A stretch of DNA of 62,605 nucleotides from Carboxydothermus islandicus (GTDB lineage Bacteria; Bacillota; Z-2901; Carboxydothermales; Carboxydothermaceae): positions 56,703 to 119,307 of the forward strand of contig NZ_BDJL01000142.1 of the NCBI RefSeq assembly GCF_001950325.1, given 5' to 3'. Position 1 is the first letter of the stretch. Each line of letters begins with the position of its first letter. Positions 1-8,297 of the stretch are shown here, piece after piece. Position numbers and translations under genes: made by a program. The notes under the pieces are model-generated. The model was given only the letters and a program-made list of their open reading frames with translations. It was not told the DNA's origin and made no database searches.

Positions 1-257
1 AGGGTAGACGAGCACCCGTTACAGGCTACCACTAAAGGATACCCTTCCCTTTCCGCCAGAGCCAGGTTGCGAGCAGCAGTTAAAAGCCAGAGCTTCTCAT
101 CTTCATTTTTTATCAAACTTTTTTCCGGACAGCAGCCGAACTCCGGAATATCGTTAATTTCATACCCCAGAGCTTTTAATCCCAGCCGGGTACTTTTTTC
201 CAGAAAAGTCAGGCGACCGGGAATCTGACAACCCCAAAAGACTGTTATTTTTTTCAT
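1..257 (-). CDS. HdrB-like heterodisulfide reductase subunit B (N-terminal part)
   Basis: Partial gene, cut by the left window edge; about 85 codons are visible. The protein starts MKKITVFWGC and continues with FGCCPE and then CNGC. This Cys / Cys-Cys / CxxC spacing is the first CCG domain of HdrB-type subunits, which bind a non-cubane iron-sulfur cluster and act in thiol/disulfide or electron-bifurcating redox complexes. The ATG at 257 follows a GGGAGG-like ribosome site and lies 20 bases after the lpdA stop, so the two are probably co-transcribed. The partner subunits (HdrA, HdrC) would lie outside the window. The family call is good; the physiological substrate is unknown. Confidence 0.8.
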   Translation of the reverse strand, partial: MKKITVFWGCQIPGRLTFLEKSTRLGLKALGYEINDIPEFGCCPEKSLIKNEDEKLWLLTAARNLALAEREGYPLVVACNGCSST

Positions 258-277
258 AAAAGCCCTCCCGTCCTACT

Positions 278-1648
278 TTAAATGTGAATAGCTCTATTTA
301 AAGCCGCTTCCGCCGCTTCCATCACCGCCTCCGGCAAGCTCGGATGGGCATGAATGGTATGGGCAACTTCCTCCAGGGTCAGTCCTTTCTGAACCGCCAA
401 AGCTATCTCGCCAATCAGGTCCGTGGCATGAGGTCCAACTATATGACCGCCTAAAATCCGGTGAGTATAAAAGTCTGCGATAATTTTCACAAAACCTTCC
501 GTTTCTTCCATCGCCACCGCTTTTCCGGAAGCCTGGAAGGGAAACTTACCGGTAATAATTTTAATTCCTTTTTCTTCCGCTTCCTGGCTGGTCAAACCCA
601 CCATGGCTATTTCCGGTAATGTAAAAATACACCCGGGAACCACATCGTAACTCATCGGTTTGGGTTCACCGACTAAGTTTTCCACCACCCGGATACCCTG
701 GGCCGAAGCCACATGAGCTAACTGCATTTTACCGGTTATATCACCAATGGCATAAATGTTTTCGACATTTGTTCTTAAATATTCATCCACCAAAACTTCT
801 CCCTTGGGACCCAGAGCTACTCCCACTTCCTCCAAACCAATGTTTCGGGTGTTGAGCACCCGCCCAATGGAAATTAAGACCATGTCGGTAATGAGTTCCT
901 CGCCGTTTTCTAAAACCACCGTGATTTTTTCACCTTTTTTAACTTCTTTCACCGCCACTTTGGTTTTAACCTGAATTCCCCGTTTCTTAAATAAAGTGGT
1001 TAAATAACGGCTTACCTCTTTATCGGTATTTGCCAAGATAGATGGTAAAAGTTCTACAATAGCTACTTTAACTCCCATTTCGGAAAAAATCGTGGCAAAT
1101 TCCGACCCAATTACCCCACCACCAATAATGACCATTTCCGCGGGAAGCTTTTCCAGGTTTAATGCTTCGTCACTGGTAATTACCCTTTCCCCATCGTAGC
1201 CGAGAGCTGGAATTAACGCCGGTTTGGAACCAGTGGCTAAGATTATATTTTTGGCTTCAACCTTTTCCAGACCATCAGAAGTTTCGACCGTTATCTCATT
1301 TTTACCGGTTAATCTTCCGGTTCCTTTAATCAAGGTAATTTTGTTTTTCTTAAAAAGATAGTGAATTCCTTTAACCAGGCGTTCTACCACCTGGTTTTTT
1401 CTTTCAGCGGCCTTTTTAAAATTAAAATTGTAACCGGAAACCTCAATCCCAAAAACCTCAGAATTTTTTATTTGATGAAGCCGTTCCGCTACCGAAACAA
1501 GAGCTTTAGTGGGAATACAGCCGCGATTTAAACAGGTGCCGCCCAGTTCATCCTTTTCCACTACCGCTACCGTTAGTCCCAGCTGGGCAGCCCTAATTGC
1601 TGCCACATAACCGCCGGGACCGCCCCCTAAAATTGCTACGTCGTACAT
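278..1648 (-). CDS. lpdA: dihydrolipoyl dehydrogenase
   Basis: Flavin disulfide oxidoreductase of 456 residues, full length for the family. It reoxidises dihydrolipoamide of 2-oxoacid dehydrogenase or glycine cleavage complexes with NAD. The FAD-binding GGGPGG motif is at residue 8, the redox-active pair lies in GGTCLNRGCIPTK near residues 36-48, a second GGGVIGSE nucleotide motif is near 175, and the catalytic HAHPS..E segment is near the C terminus. A TATAAT -10 box (1699-1704) lies about 50 bases upstream without a clear -35. It precedes the hdrB-like gene in the same direction. No lipoyl-protein partner is in the window, so which complex it serves is open; glycine cleavage would suit the nearby glycine-forming purine pathway, but that is inference. 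Confidence 0.95.
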   Translation of the reverse strand: MYDVAILGGGPGGYVAAIRAAQLGLTVAVVEKDELGGTCLNRGCIPTKALVSVAERLHQIKNSEVFGIEVSGYNFNFKKAAERKNQVVERLVKGIHYLFKKNKITLIKGTGRLTGKNEITVETSDGLEKVEAKNIILATGSKPALIPALGYDGERVITSDEALNLEKLPAEMVIIGGGVIGSEFATIFSEMGVKVAIVELLPSILANTDKEVSRYLTTLFKKRGIQVKTKVAVKEVKKGEKITVVLENGEELITDMVLISIGRVLNTRNIGLEEVGVALGPKGEVLVDEYLRTNVENIYAIGDITGKMQLAHVASAQGIRVVENLVGEPKPMSYDVVPGCIFTLPEIAMVGLTSQEAEEKGIKIITGKFPFQASGKAVAMEETEGFVKIIADFYTHRILGGHIVGPHATDLIGEIALAVQKGLTLEEVAHTIHAHPSLPEAVMEAAEAALNRAIHI

Positions 1649-1742
1649 CTTAAACCCCCCAGCAATGCGTGTTTAAGGTATTTGCTTTAATGTATTTTAT
1701 TATACCACAAATTTACCCAAAAATTTTTATTTTTTTGAATTA

Positions 1743-1766
1743 AGAAAAAACCGGGTTAAACCCGTT
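1743..1766 (-). terminator. terminator after first glnA
   Basis: Read on the minus strand, a short GC stem (ACGGG...CCCGG) is followed by TTTTTT, starting at the glnA stop codon. This is a rho-independent terminator separating glnA from lpdA, which has its own -10 box just downstream. Confidence 0.6.
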
Positions 1767-3097
1767 TAATACTTCACTAAATACTCCTTTAATTCCCATT
1801 CGTGAACCTGCATGCGGTAAGTATCCCATTCCAGGCGTTTACCTTCCATATACCGCTCAAAAATATGTTCCCCCAGAGCTTCGCGGATTACTTCATCCTG
1901 CTCCAATTCCTTTAAAGCTTCGCCTAAACTGGCGGGTAGATTACCAATTCCCAAAGCTTTTCTCTCTTCTTCATTCATATGATAAATATTCCGGTCGCAG
2001 GGCGGCGGAGGCATAATCTTATTTTTAATGCCATCCAATCCTGCTTTTAAGCAGACGGCAAACGCCAGATAAGGATTGGCCGAGGGATCAGGACTTCGAA
2101 GCTCAATCCGGGTCGAAGGTCCTCTTTTGGCCGGAATCCGGATTAGGGGACTCCGGTTTCTAAATGACCAGGCTATATAAACCGGTGCTTCAAATCCTGA
2201 AACCAGACGCTTATACGAGTTTACCAGAGGATTGGTTATGGCCGAAATTGCCCGGGCATGCTTTAATAAGCCCCCGATAAAATACAAGGCTATATCGCTT
2301 AACTGATGGGGGGTACCGGGATCGTAAAAGATATTTTGCCCGTTAGCCGCCAGGGAAATATTCAAATGCATTCCCGAACCGGCAATGCCGTAAACGGGCT
2401 TCGGCATAAAAGTAGCATGCAGCCCATGTTTTTTGGCAATCTTCCGCACTACCGTTTTAAATGTAACGACCTTATCGGCAGTTCGCACCGCCGAGTCATA
2501 TTTAAAATCGATCTCGTGCTGACCGGGCGCCACTTCATGGTGGGAAGCTTCCACTTCAAAACCCATTTGTTCTAAAGCCAGTACCATATCCCGCCGGGCA
2601 TTTTCTCCCCGGTCTACCGGAGCCAGGTCAAAGTAGCCGGCTTCATCATGGGTAACAGTGGTAAGAGTACCGTCTTCTTTGGTTTGAAAGAGGAAAAATT
2701 CTGCTTCCGGCCCCACGTACATTTCATCAATCCCCATTTGTTTTGCTTCCTGGAGGATTCTTTTTAGATTTCCCCGGGGACAGCCGGAAAAGGGCTTTCC
2801 ATCATAGGTATAAATATCGCAAATTAATCTCGCTTCCGCATACCGCTGGTCCGCCCAGGGCAAAATCATAAAAGTGGACGGATCGGGCTTTAAGTACATA
2901 TCCGACTCTTCAATACGAACAAAACCATCAATCGAAGAGCCATCAAACATTAACTCCCCATCCAAAGCTTTTTCTAACTGCTCCGCCGTTATGGCCACAT
3001 TTTTGGGTATCCCGTAAATATCGGTAAATTGCAGTCGGATAAAACGTATGCCTTTCTCCTGGACTATTTTTAAAATATCATCTTTGGTAGGACTCAT
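1766..3097 (-). CDS. glnA: glutamine synthetase, type I (first copy)
   Basis: ATP-dependent glutamine synthetase of 443 residues, made from glutamate and ammonia. The start at 3097 (MSPTKDD) is chosen because AGGAGG lies 6 bases upstream. A longer in-frame reading exists but has no ribosome site. All hallmarks are present: [10 protein letters not shown], the metal ligands in GPEAEFFLF and [13 protein letters not shown], the GSGMHLN histidine, [10 protein letters not shown], and the ATP-site segment ending [15 protein letters not shown]. An extended -10 box TGTTATAAT lies about 30 bases upstream. A second intact copy is at 14627-15955 and an inactive paralogue at 7158-8222. Unlike those, this gene shows no ANTAR-type leader; its upstream neighbour is a restriction-modification cassette. 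Confidence 0.96.
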   Translation of the reverse strand: MSPTKDDILKIVQEKGIRFIRLQFTDIYGIPKNVAITAEQLEKALDGELMFDGSSIDGFVRIEESDMYLKPDPSTFMILPWADQRYAEARLICDIYTYDGKPFSGCPRGNLKRILQEAKQMGIDEMYVGPEAEFFLFQTKEDGTLTTVTHDEAGYFDLAPVDRGENARRDMVLALEQMGFEVEASHHEVAPGQHEIDFKYDSAVRTADKVVTFKTVVRKIAKKHGLHATFMPKPVYGIAGSGMHLNISLAANGQNIFYDPGTPHQLSDIALYFIGGLLKHARAISAITNPLVNSYKRLVSGFEAPVYIAWSFRNRSPLIRIPAKRGPSTRIELRSPDPSANPYLAFAVCLKAGLDGIKNKIMPPPPCDRNIYHMNEEERKALGIGNLPASLGEALKELEQDEVIREALGEHIFERYMEGKRLEWDTYRMQVHEWELKEYLVKY

Positions 3098-3124
3098 TTT
3101 ATACCTCCTTACCCCAATTTGCAC

Positions 3125-3135
3125 TTATTATAACA
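3125..3135 (-). promoter_or_regulatory. extended -10 box of first glnA
   Basis: The minus strand reads TGTTATAAT (TGn plus a perfect -10 hexamer at 3127-3132), 30 bases before the glnA ATG. No convincing -35 hexamer is seen at the normal distance, which is compatible with an extended -10 promoter. Confidence 0.5.
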
Positions 3136-3204
3136 TATTTTTGCCAAAATTTTTTATTCACTCCTTATGTATCCAGTATCCTTGAAAATATTTAAAAAAT
3201 ATGT

Positions 3205-3229
3205 TACTTATTGTCTGTAGACTTTTAAG
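3205..3229 (+). promoter_or_regulatory. C-box-like operator of the restriction-modification controller
   Basis: ACTTATTGTC-TGTA-GACTTTTAAG is an imperfect palindrome centred on GTC-TGTA-GAC. It resembles C-boxes bound by controller proteins of type II restriction-modification systems. It lies about 40 bases upstream of the small helix-turn-helix gene at 3267, and a TATTAT -10-like element follows at 3238-3243. Binding by the adjacent protein is inferred. Confidence 0.55.
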
Positions 3230-3266
3230 CTAAGAAATATTATAGGTTTGCTTAGAGGTGGAAAAA

Positions 3267-3494
3267 TTGGGAAATAATCTTGACATCAAAAAACTCTTTG
3301 GAAGTAATGTGCGGAAATATCGACTGCAAAAAAAATTAAGTCAAGAACAACTCGCAGAACTTGCTGAACTCCATAGGACATATATAAGCGCTGTTGAATG
3401 TGGAAAGAGATCGATTGCTCTTGATAATATTCAAAAAATAGCTCAGGCCTTAGAAATTGAAATTTACAAACTTTTTTTGCCCGAAGAAAACTAA
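3267..3494 (+). CDS. XRE-family controller (C) protein of a restriction-modification system
   Basis: Small helix-turn-helix protein of about 75 residues. The core NVRKYRLQKKLSQEQLAELAELHRTY followed by ISAVECGKRSIALDNIQKIA is typical of C proteins, which first activate and later repress their own operon and the endonuclease gene. The start is set at TTG 3267 because AGAGGTGG precedes it by about 5 bases; a GTG at 3258 is in frame but overlaps that site. The endonuclease gene follows 52 bases downstream on the same strand, and a C-box-like palindrome lies upstream. Base composition is clearly more AT-rich than in flanking metabolic genes, as expected for a transferred cassette. Confidence 0.8.
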   Translation: MGNNLDIKKLFGSNVRKYRLQKKLSQEQLAELAELHRTYISAVECGKRSIALDNIQKIAQALEIEIYKLFLPEEN

Positions 3495-3546
3495 TTTCTA
3501 TTTGCTCCCTTTGATATCGTTAAATGGAATACAGGAGGGATAAATA

Positions 3547-4143
3547 ATGCCCAAAATAAGACTAACAAATAAAGCTTTAGCAAAGTATAATGAAATACAG
3601 AATTTAAAACTACCACCATATGTTTCAACAATTTTAAATAACGCAAACAGATTTTCCCAGGCAACTCGCCCTGAGGTTGTTGGACAAATGACAGAACTAT
3701 TTAAAGAATTTTTAAAAGAAACCGACGAACCTTCGGTAGATAAATGGAAGAATTGGTATCTCCAACGTTACCCTAATGCCATTAATGAGGCAGTAAGCAA
3801 GATCCTAAAAAAACTTGAAGAAATGAAAAATGTTATGAATAAAATTAACGAAGAAATGATAAAAGCATGGGTAGAAGATTTAGTGATAACGAAAACATTT
3901 ATAGGGATGTATTATCAAAGAGCAATACTTAAGAAAATAGCAGAAATAGAAGGAAAAGATTATAGACTAGCTACTCCAGAAGAAGAATCTAAAGGAATAG
4001 ATGGATTTGTTGGCAATACACCTATTTCAATTAAACCAAAAACTTATGAACATATGGATTACTTAAAAGAAAATATCAACGCAAAAATAATTGAATATAT
4101 TGAAGAAGATGACGGAATAAGTTTTGAATATGAAAAGAATTGA
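3547..4143 (+). CDS. type II restriction endonuclease, MjaI-like (CTAG-type)
   Basis: A 198-residue protein starting at ATG after AGGAGGG. I recognise the architecture of the MjaI endonuclease family: NRFSQATRPEVVGQMTELF near residue 35, WVEDLVITKTFIGMYYQ near 108, and RLATPEEESKGIDGFVGNTP followed by ISIKPK at about 140-165. The last block places Asp and Lys as in a PD-(D/E)xK nuclease core. The archetype MjaI is reported to cut at CTAG; that specificity is carried over by inference only. It lies between the controller gene and a convergent methyltransferase whose stop is 9 bases away, the standard layout of a mobile restriction-modification unit. The gene is markedly AT-rich. Confidence 0.65.
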   Translation: MPKIRLTNKALAKYNEIQNLKLPPYVSTILNNANRFSQATRPEVVGQMTELFKEFLKETDEPSVDKWKNWYLQRYPNAINEAVSKILKKLEEMKNVMNKINEEMIKAWVEDLVITKTFIGMYYQRAILKKIAEIEGKDYRLATPEEESKGIDGFVGNTPISIKPKTYEHMDYLKENINAKIIEYIEEDDGISFEYEKN

Positions 4144-4151
4144 CCTTAATA

Positions 4152-5405
4152 CTACTTATGTGACACATGACTATTTTCTTCAAAAATCTTTATAAACTTA
4201 CTTTTATATTTATATTCTGTTTCATCACTGGGAACTGCATAGCCAGCTTTTATTAAATATGAGTTTACAAATATTTTATTTTTCAAATATATGTATCCCA
4301 TAATTCGGTCCTTTTTTAATATTTGAATGTCATCATATTTTATAAAAATATTTTTACCCAAAATATAATTTTTTAAATAATCCAAAGCTTCTTTTTTCTT
4401 TACGATTTTTACTCCTAAAAAAGAAGCAACCAAACCATTATCTAAAATTAATGAAAGGTCGTCTGTAATACCTTCAACTTTATATAATCTTTCTCCTGAA
4501 AACTTTAACATACCTGGATTAATAAGAGGTTTTGCATCTTGAATCTTGGGAACATAATCCAAACTTTCAGTAGTGGATTGGAGTGGCTGACTTCTTTCAA
4601 TTATTTCAACACCATTTAAAAAGATGTTTTGCGAAATTCCAATTTTATTTTTTATTATTTTTAAATAATTTTTATTTATCTCATAACCAATTACATTACG
4701 TCCTAACTCTAAAGCCACTTTCGCTGTGGTACCACTCCCCAAAAAAGGATCCAAAACGGTATCTCCAATAAAAGTAAACATTTTAATTAGTCGCTTTGGC
4801 AGTTCGTCAGGAAACATAGCTTCATGACCGATTTTTTTTGCCCCACCAAAATTCCAGTGCCCGGCAAAATACTCCTTCCACTCCTCTTTGGTAAGTTTTG
4901 AAGCTTCTTTTAAATTTTTGTCAATATCAGTTCTTTTGCCCGGTTTTTTAAAAATCAATATAAACTCATAATCTATTTCAATAATACCATTCGGTGGATA
5001 GGGAAAAGATCCCATAACAGTTGCTCCACCGGTGGTATTCATCGTTGTCTTTTTTTGCCAAATTATTGACCCCATATAATCAAATCCAATTTCTTCACAC
5101 TGGGATATTATCTCCGCATGAATAGGTATTACCTTGTACCTGCCATAAACTACAGCTCGGGCAAATTGATCTCCAACATTTATACAAAGTCTTGTACCAG
5201 GTTTTAAGATCCTATAACATTCTCTCCAAACTTGATAAAGACTTTTTAGATATTCATGTAAACTTTGCCCAAAACCAATTTGACCTGTAACTTCATAGTC
5301 TTTCAAATGCCAGTAAGGAGGCGAAGTAACTATTAAATCAACCGATTCATTTTCTACTTCCTGCATGCTTCGACTATCTCCAAAAACAATCTTTGCTTTT
5401 ACCAT
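4152..5405 (-). CDS. DNA methyltransferase, beta class, with SNase-like C-terminal domain
   Basis: Site-specific DNA methyltransferase of about 417 residues; ATG at 5405 (MVKAKIVFGD). Motif IV TSPPYWHLKDY comes before the S-adenosylmethionine motif DPFLGSGTT, giving the beta-class order. The SPPYW form is usual for N4-cytosine enzymes, fitting a CTAG system with the neighbouring MjaI-like nuclease. After about residue 285 there is an extra domain: a strand-rich segment ending GYIYLKNKIFVNSYLIKAGYAVP and a terminal helix. This resembles the staphylococcal nuclease (SNase/TNase) fold, but most catalytic positions look replaced. The gene is convergent with the endonuclease and AT-rich. Confidence 0.85.
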   Translation of the reverse strand: MVKAKIVFGDSRSMQEVENESVDLIVTSPPYWHLKDYEVTGQIGFGQSLHEYLKSLYQVWRECYRILKPGTRLCINVGDQFARAVVYGRYKVIPIHAEIISQCEEIGFDYMGSIIWQKKTTMNTTGGATVMGSFPYPPNGIIEIDYEFILIFKKPGKRTDIDKNLKEASKLTKEEWKEYFAGHWNFGGAKKIGHEAMFPDELPKRLIKMFTFIGDTVLDPFLGSGTTAKVALELGRNVIGYEINKNYLKIIKNKIGISQNIFLNGVEIIERSQPLQSTTESLDYVPKIQDAKPLINPGMLKFSGERLYKVEGITDDLSLILDNGLVASFLGVKIVKKKEALDYLKNYILGKNIFIKYDDIQILKKDRIMGYIYLKNKIFVNSYLIKAGYAVPSDETEYKYKSKFIKIFEENSHVSHK

Positions 5406-5492
5406 TACCTCGCTTACCTCCAATTAATAAATTTTACTACGTTTAAGTATAGCATCCCTCATCTTTTCAGCAAACCCATTTTTAATAATAAC

Positions 5493-5528
5493 CAAAAAAA
5501 ACCGTCCCTTCTAAATTAAAAGGGACGG
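5493..5528 (-). terminator. terminator of the FMN glutamate-synthase-like gene
   Basis: On the minus strand CCGTCCCTT and AAGGGACGG form a near-perfect stem, followed by eight T residues. It ends the 7158-5539 operon and marks the right border of the AT-rich restriction-modification cassette. Confidence 0.9.
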
Positions 5529-5538
5529 CAAAATAAAG

Positions 5539-7119
5539 CTATCCTAAGATTTTCATAGCTTCTTCGGCATCGATGTCCATGATATACTTGATGCCGGTGA
5601 TTTCTGCTGCTTCCCGGGTTAAGGCAGCCACATCGTCCCGGGTAATAGCGTCCAAGTTAAACTTCCGGGCCCCGGTCATGAACTGCTTTAATCCCTGGGC
5701 CATCCGTTCAAAATAGGAGTAAACACCAATTGCCCCAACGGGAAGCTTAGCAAATAAATCGGCCCCTAATTTATTTTTAAGCTCTTCGGCAAAGATAAAT
5801 ACCTGCTCTAAAGATTCACCGTATTTTTGGTATTCGGTAGGTACTTTTCCGGCTTTAACCCGCTCACCCACGGTTTTACCCACCATAGCCGCGGCTAAAG
5901 GTCCCCGGGCCATACCTACTACTTTTACGTGGGGAGCGGAAAGGGCTATACCTTTAAACACCTGGTCTTCCAGGCTAATGCCCCCGGCAATAGCTACCGG
6001 AGGAATGTAAGCTCCTTTTTCGGCTAAACGGTCCAAGTATTTGGTAAGTAAAGCCTGAATGTAAACAGTCGGAATACCCCACTCGTTCATCATCCGCCAG
6101 GGGCTCATTCCGGTTCCACCGCCGGCACCGTCCACCGTCAATAGATCAAGCCTGGCATCGGACGCAAACTTCACCGCCCGGGCTAAATCCGCCGGTCTGT
6201 ATGCACCGGTTTTTAAGAAGATATATTTAGCCCCAGCTTTTCTCAATTCCTCTACCCGCTTGTGGAAGCTTTCCTCATCTACCATGCCAATCCGGGAGTG
6301 GCGTTCAAATTCTTTAAAAGCTCCTTTTTTGTAAGCTTCCTGGACCGTTGGATCTTCCGGATCGGGCAGAACGATATAGCCCCGGCTTTTAAGCTGCAGT
6401 GCCCGCTCGAGGGTATTTAATTTAACCTCACCGCCAATATCTTTGGCACCCTGTCCCCATTTAATTTCTACCGCTTCAACGCCAAGTTTTTCTATAGCAT
6501 ACTCCTGAACCCCTAAACGGGTATCTTCCACGTTAGCCTGGACGGCAACAATTCCGTAGCCTTGATACCACTCGGTAAACGCTTTAACCCTTTTTTCCAG
6601 CGCCGGGGAGCGTTTTACCCGCCCATTTTCCAGTTCCAAGTCCGGGTCCATGCCGCAAATGTTTTCCCCGATAACAATGGGTACTCCAGCCAATGCTGCT
6701 CCCGCAGCTAAATGCTCCCAGTTATTGGCGGCCACATTGGTGGATCCCATTCCCGCAATAACCGCCGGGAAGCGACACTTAATGTCTTTATTAGCTCCGA
6801 TAGCGGTTTCAATGTTGGCAGCCGGGAAAATCGCTTTATCCGGATCAGCTTCAATGCCTACTGCCCCTACCGCCGTACCCATGATATTAAAGTGGGAGTA
6901 ATCGACCGGATAGTCCTTCTGGGAGGCGGAAGTGGTAGTCCCGAAGGGCTGCGGATAAATCACCTCTTTACCGCGGATGGCCGATTTGGCGATTTCGCAG
7001 TAGCCCACGCACCCGTCGAGACAGGTAACGCACATCCCGCTGTAGGGGCTGAAATCCCCTCCGGTTCGCCTTTTGGTTCTGGTGGCCTCGGTACCGTTTA
7101 AGCCAAGGCTAAAAGTCAT
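5539..7119 (-). CDS. FMN-binding glutamate-synthase-domain protein (orphan)
   Basis: 526-residue protein homologous to the central FMN domain of glutamate synthase, with segments such as GMGSTNVAANNWEHLAAGAAL, EIKWGQGAKDIGG, LLTVDGAGGGTGMSPWRM and IPPVAIAGGISLEDQVFKG. It lacks both the amidotransferase and GXGXG domains. The usual 3Fe-4S cysteine motif after the FMN barrel is absent. Instead an N-terminal cluster C30-x2-C33-x3-C37-x3-C41 is present that could bind an iron-sulfur centre. It is the last gene of a unit beginning with the catalytically dead GS paralogue 38 bases upstream. It may be a glutamate-synthase-related oxidoreductase with another amino donor; its real reaction is unknown. 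Confidence 0.85.
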   Translation of the reverse strand: MTFSLGLNGTEATRTKRRTGGDFSPYSGMCVTCLDGCVGYCEIAKSAIRGKEVIYPQPFGTTTSASQKDYPVDYSHFNIMGTAVGAVGIEADPDKAIFPAANIETAIGANKDIKCRFPAVIAGMGSTNVAANNWEHLAAGAALAGVPIVIGENICGMDPDLELENGRVKRSPALEKRVKAFTEWYQGYGIVAVQANVEDTRLGVQEYAIEKLGVEAVEIKWGQGAKDIGGEVKLNTLERALQLKSRGYIVLPDPEDPTVQEAYKKGAFKEFERHSRIGMVDEESFHKRVEELRKAGAKYIFLKTGAYRPADLARAVKFASDARLDLLTVDGAGGGTGMSPWRMMNEWGIPTVYIQALLTKYLDRLAEKGAYIPPVAIAGGISLEDQVFKGIALSAPHVKVVGMARGPLAAAMVGKTVGERVKAGKVPTEYQKYGESLEQVFIFAEELKNKLGADLFAKLPVGAIGVYSYFERMAQGLKQFMTGARKFNLDAITRDDVAALTREAAEITGIKYIMDIDAEEAMKILG

Positions 7120-7157
7120 AGGTAACCCCTCCTTAAAATTTTATTGAAAAATTTTAA

Positions 7158-8222
7158 TTAATCCCCATTATCGCCTTCCTCATGAACCCTTGACCAAAAA
7201 TCGAAATAACTTTTTTGCTTGATTTTTAAGTACCGCCAGAATAGTTCACCAAAAAATTCCCGTAGCTTGGTGCTTTCGGAAAAACGGCGTAAAGCCTGCC
7301 CAAAATCCGAAGCCAGAACAGGCTTTTCAACACTTCCAATAGTTTCTAACGCCAGTAAACTTAAAACTAAATAAGGATTGGCTTTAGGACTTACCGTCAA
7401 AACTAAATGGTCTCCATCGTAAAAAATAAAGTTTTCCGGTTTTTGCGGATAACCGTAATAATCGTTAATTAACGGCCTGAAAATTATTTCCGCCTCGGGT
7501 AAAAGGGTAACGATTTTTTGATAAAGCTTTTCCGTCTCTTCTTTTTCGCCCAAAAAGCTATATTTAACCGAAAGGCCGGGCTTTTTATGATGGTACGGGA
7601 AAAAGGAAGCGTTAAGCCCGTGGCGCTCGGCGATTGTGCGGACCACAAACTTGGCGGTGGTTAAAATATCGGGCAGCTTGTTCCCCTTAACCGGTTTTAA
7701 ACCGAGTACCTGTTCCCCGGGCTGAGCACCATGTCCCGAATATTTAACCCCAATTCCCATTTTCTCCAGAGTTAAAACCACATCCCGGCGTAAATTTTCT
7801 CCCAAATCCAGAGGAGACACGTCCCAAAGCCCGGCATAATCTACCGGTGTTTTCTCTTGAGCTTTTTCCTGCAGATAAAAGGAAAATTCTACCGCTACCT
7901 CAAGGGGTAAATTAAACCGGGTAAAAAATTTGCGCGGGCAAATTACTTTTTCTTCATTCTCCGGTAGGAGAAGATTACCATAAATCCGTCCCACCGCCCC
8001 TTCCCGGGGTCGCCAGGGTAAAACCGTTAGACTTTCTAAATCCGGTTCAAAAACTACCTTCTCGCCATCATGGAAAAAGGTCATTTCCTTTTTTAAAACT
8101 TCACCCACATTTTCCGAAGTTACTGCCACGTTTTTTAACTTTCCAGCAACATCGACAAACTGCAACCGTAAAAACTTTATACTGTAAGTATTTAACTGTT
8201 CAAGAAAGTCCACAGGTTCCAT
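7158..8222 (-). CDS. glutamine synthetase-like pseudoenzyme
   Basis: About 354 residues, versus about 443 for the real enzymes; ATG at 8222 follows GGAGG. It aligns along its whole length with the two GlnA proteins of this window: IKFLRLQFVDVAGKLKNVAV, LDLGENLRRDVVLTLEKMG, FVVRTIAERHGLNASFFP, SPKANPYLVLSLLAL. The catalytic positions are gone. GPE-x-EFF has become [18 protein letters not shown] has become SGHGAQPGEQV, the GSGMH histidine is lost, and the [12 protein letters not shown] arginine block is deleted. The frame is intact with a good ribosome site, so it is a maintained protein and not a decaying gene. A regulatory or sensor role in nitrogen control is inferred from its ANTAR neighbour and its attenuator-like leader. 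Confidence 0.85.
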   Translation of the reverse strand: MEPVDFLEQLNTYSIKFLRLQFVDVAGKLKNVAVTSENVGEVLKKEMTFFHDGEKVVFEPDLESLTVLPWRPREGAVGRIYGNLLLPENEEKVICPRKFFTRFNLPLEVAVEFSFYLQEKAQEKTPVDYAGLWDVSPLDLGENLRRDVVLTLEKMGIGVKYSGHGAQPGEQVLGLKPVKGNKLPDILTTAKFVVRTIAERHGLNASFFPYHHKKPGLSVKYSFLGEKEETEKLYQKIVTLLPEAEIIFRPLINDYYGYPQKPENFIFYDGDHLVLTVSPKANPYLVLSLLALETIGSVEKPVLASDFGQALRRFSESTKLREFFGELFWRYLKIKQKSYFDFWSRVHEEGDNGD

Positions 8223-8242
8223 TGGTCGATACCTCCAAAAAT

Positions 8243-8297
8243 AAAAAAGTCCCACAAAGAAAGGTAAAAACCTTTCCTTGCGGGACTTCATCGCCCC
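8243..8297 (-). promoter_or_regulatory. attenuator leader with ANTAR-like hairpin, upstream of GS-like gene
   Basis: Read on the minus strand between the ANTAR gene and the GS-like gene. A hairpin GGGGC-GATGAA-GTCCC (8282-8297) shares its 3' arm with a strong terminator stem AAGTCCC...GGGACTT (8248-8288) followed by TTTTTT. The two structures are mutually exclusive, as in ANTAR antitermination. The hexaloop has G at position 4 but G instead of the expected A at position 1, and no clear first hairpin was found upstream, so it is a weaker match than the leaders at 12.4 and 16.6 kb. Confidence 0.55.

Noticed and set aside
3098-3257. ANTAR leader before the first glnA
   Set aside because: No hexaloop pair and no terminator precede this gene; only an extended -10 box and the restriction-modification control region are seen.
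7158-8222. GS-like gene as a pseudogene
   Set aside because: The frame is intact, has a good ribosome site and keeps structural signatures; loss is confined to catalytic positions.
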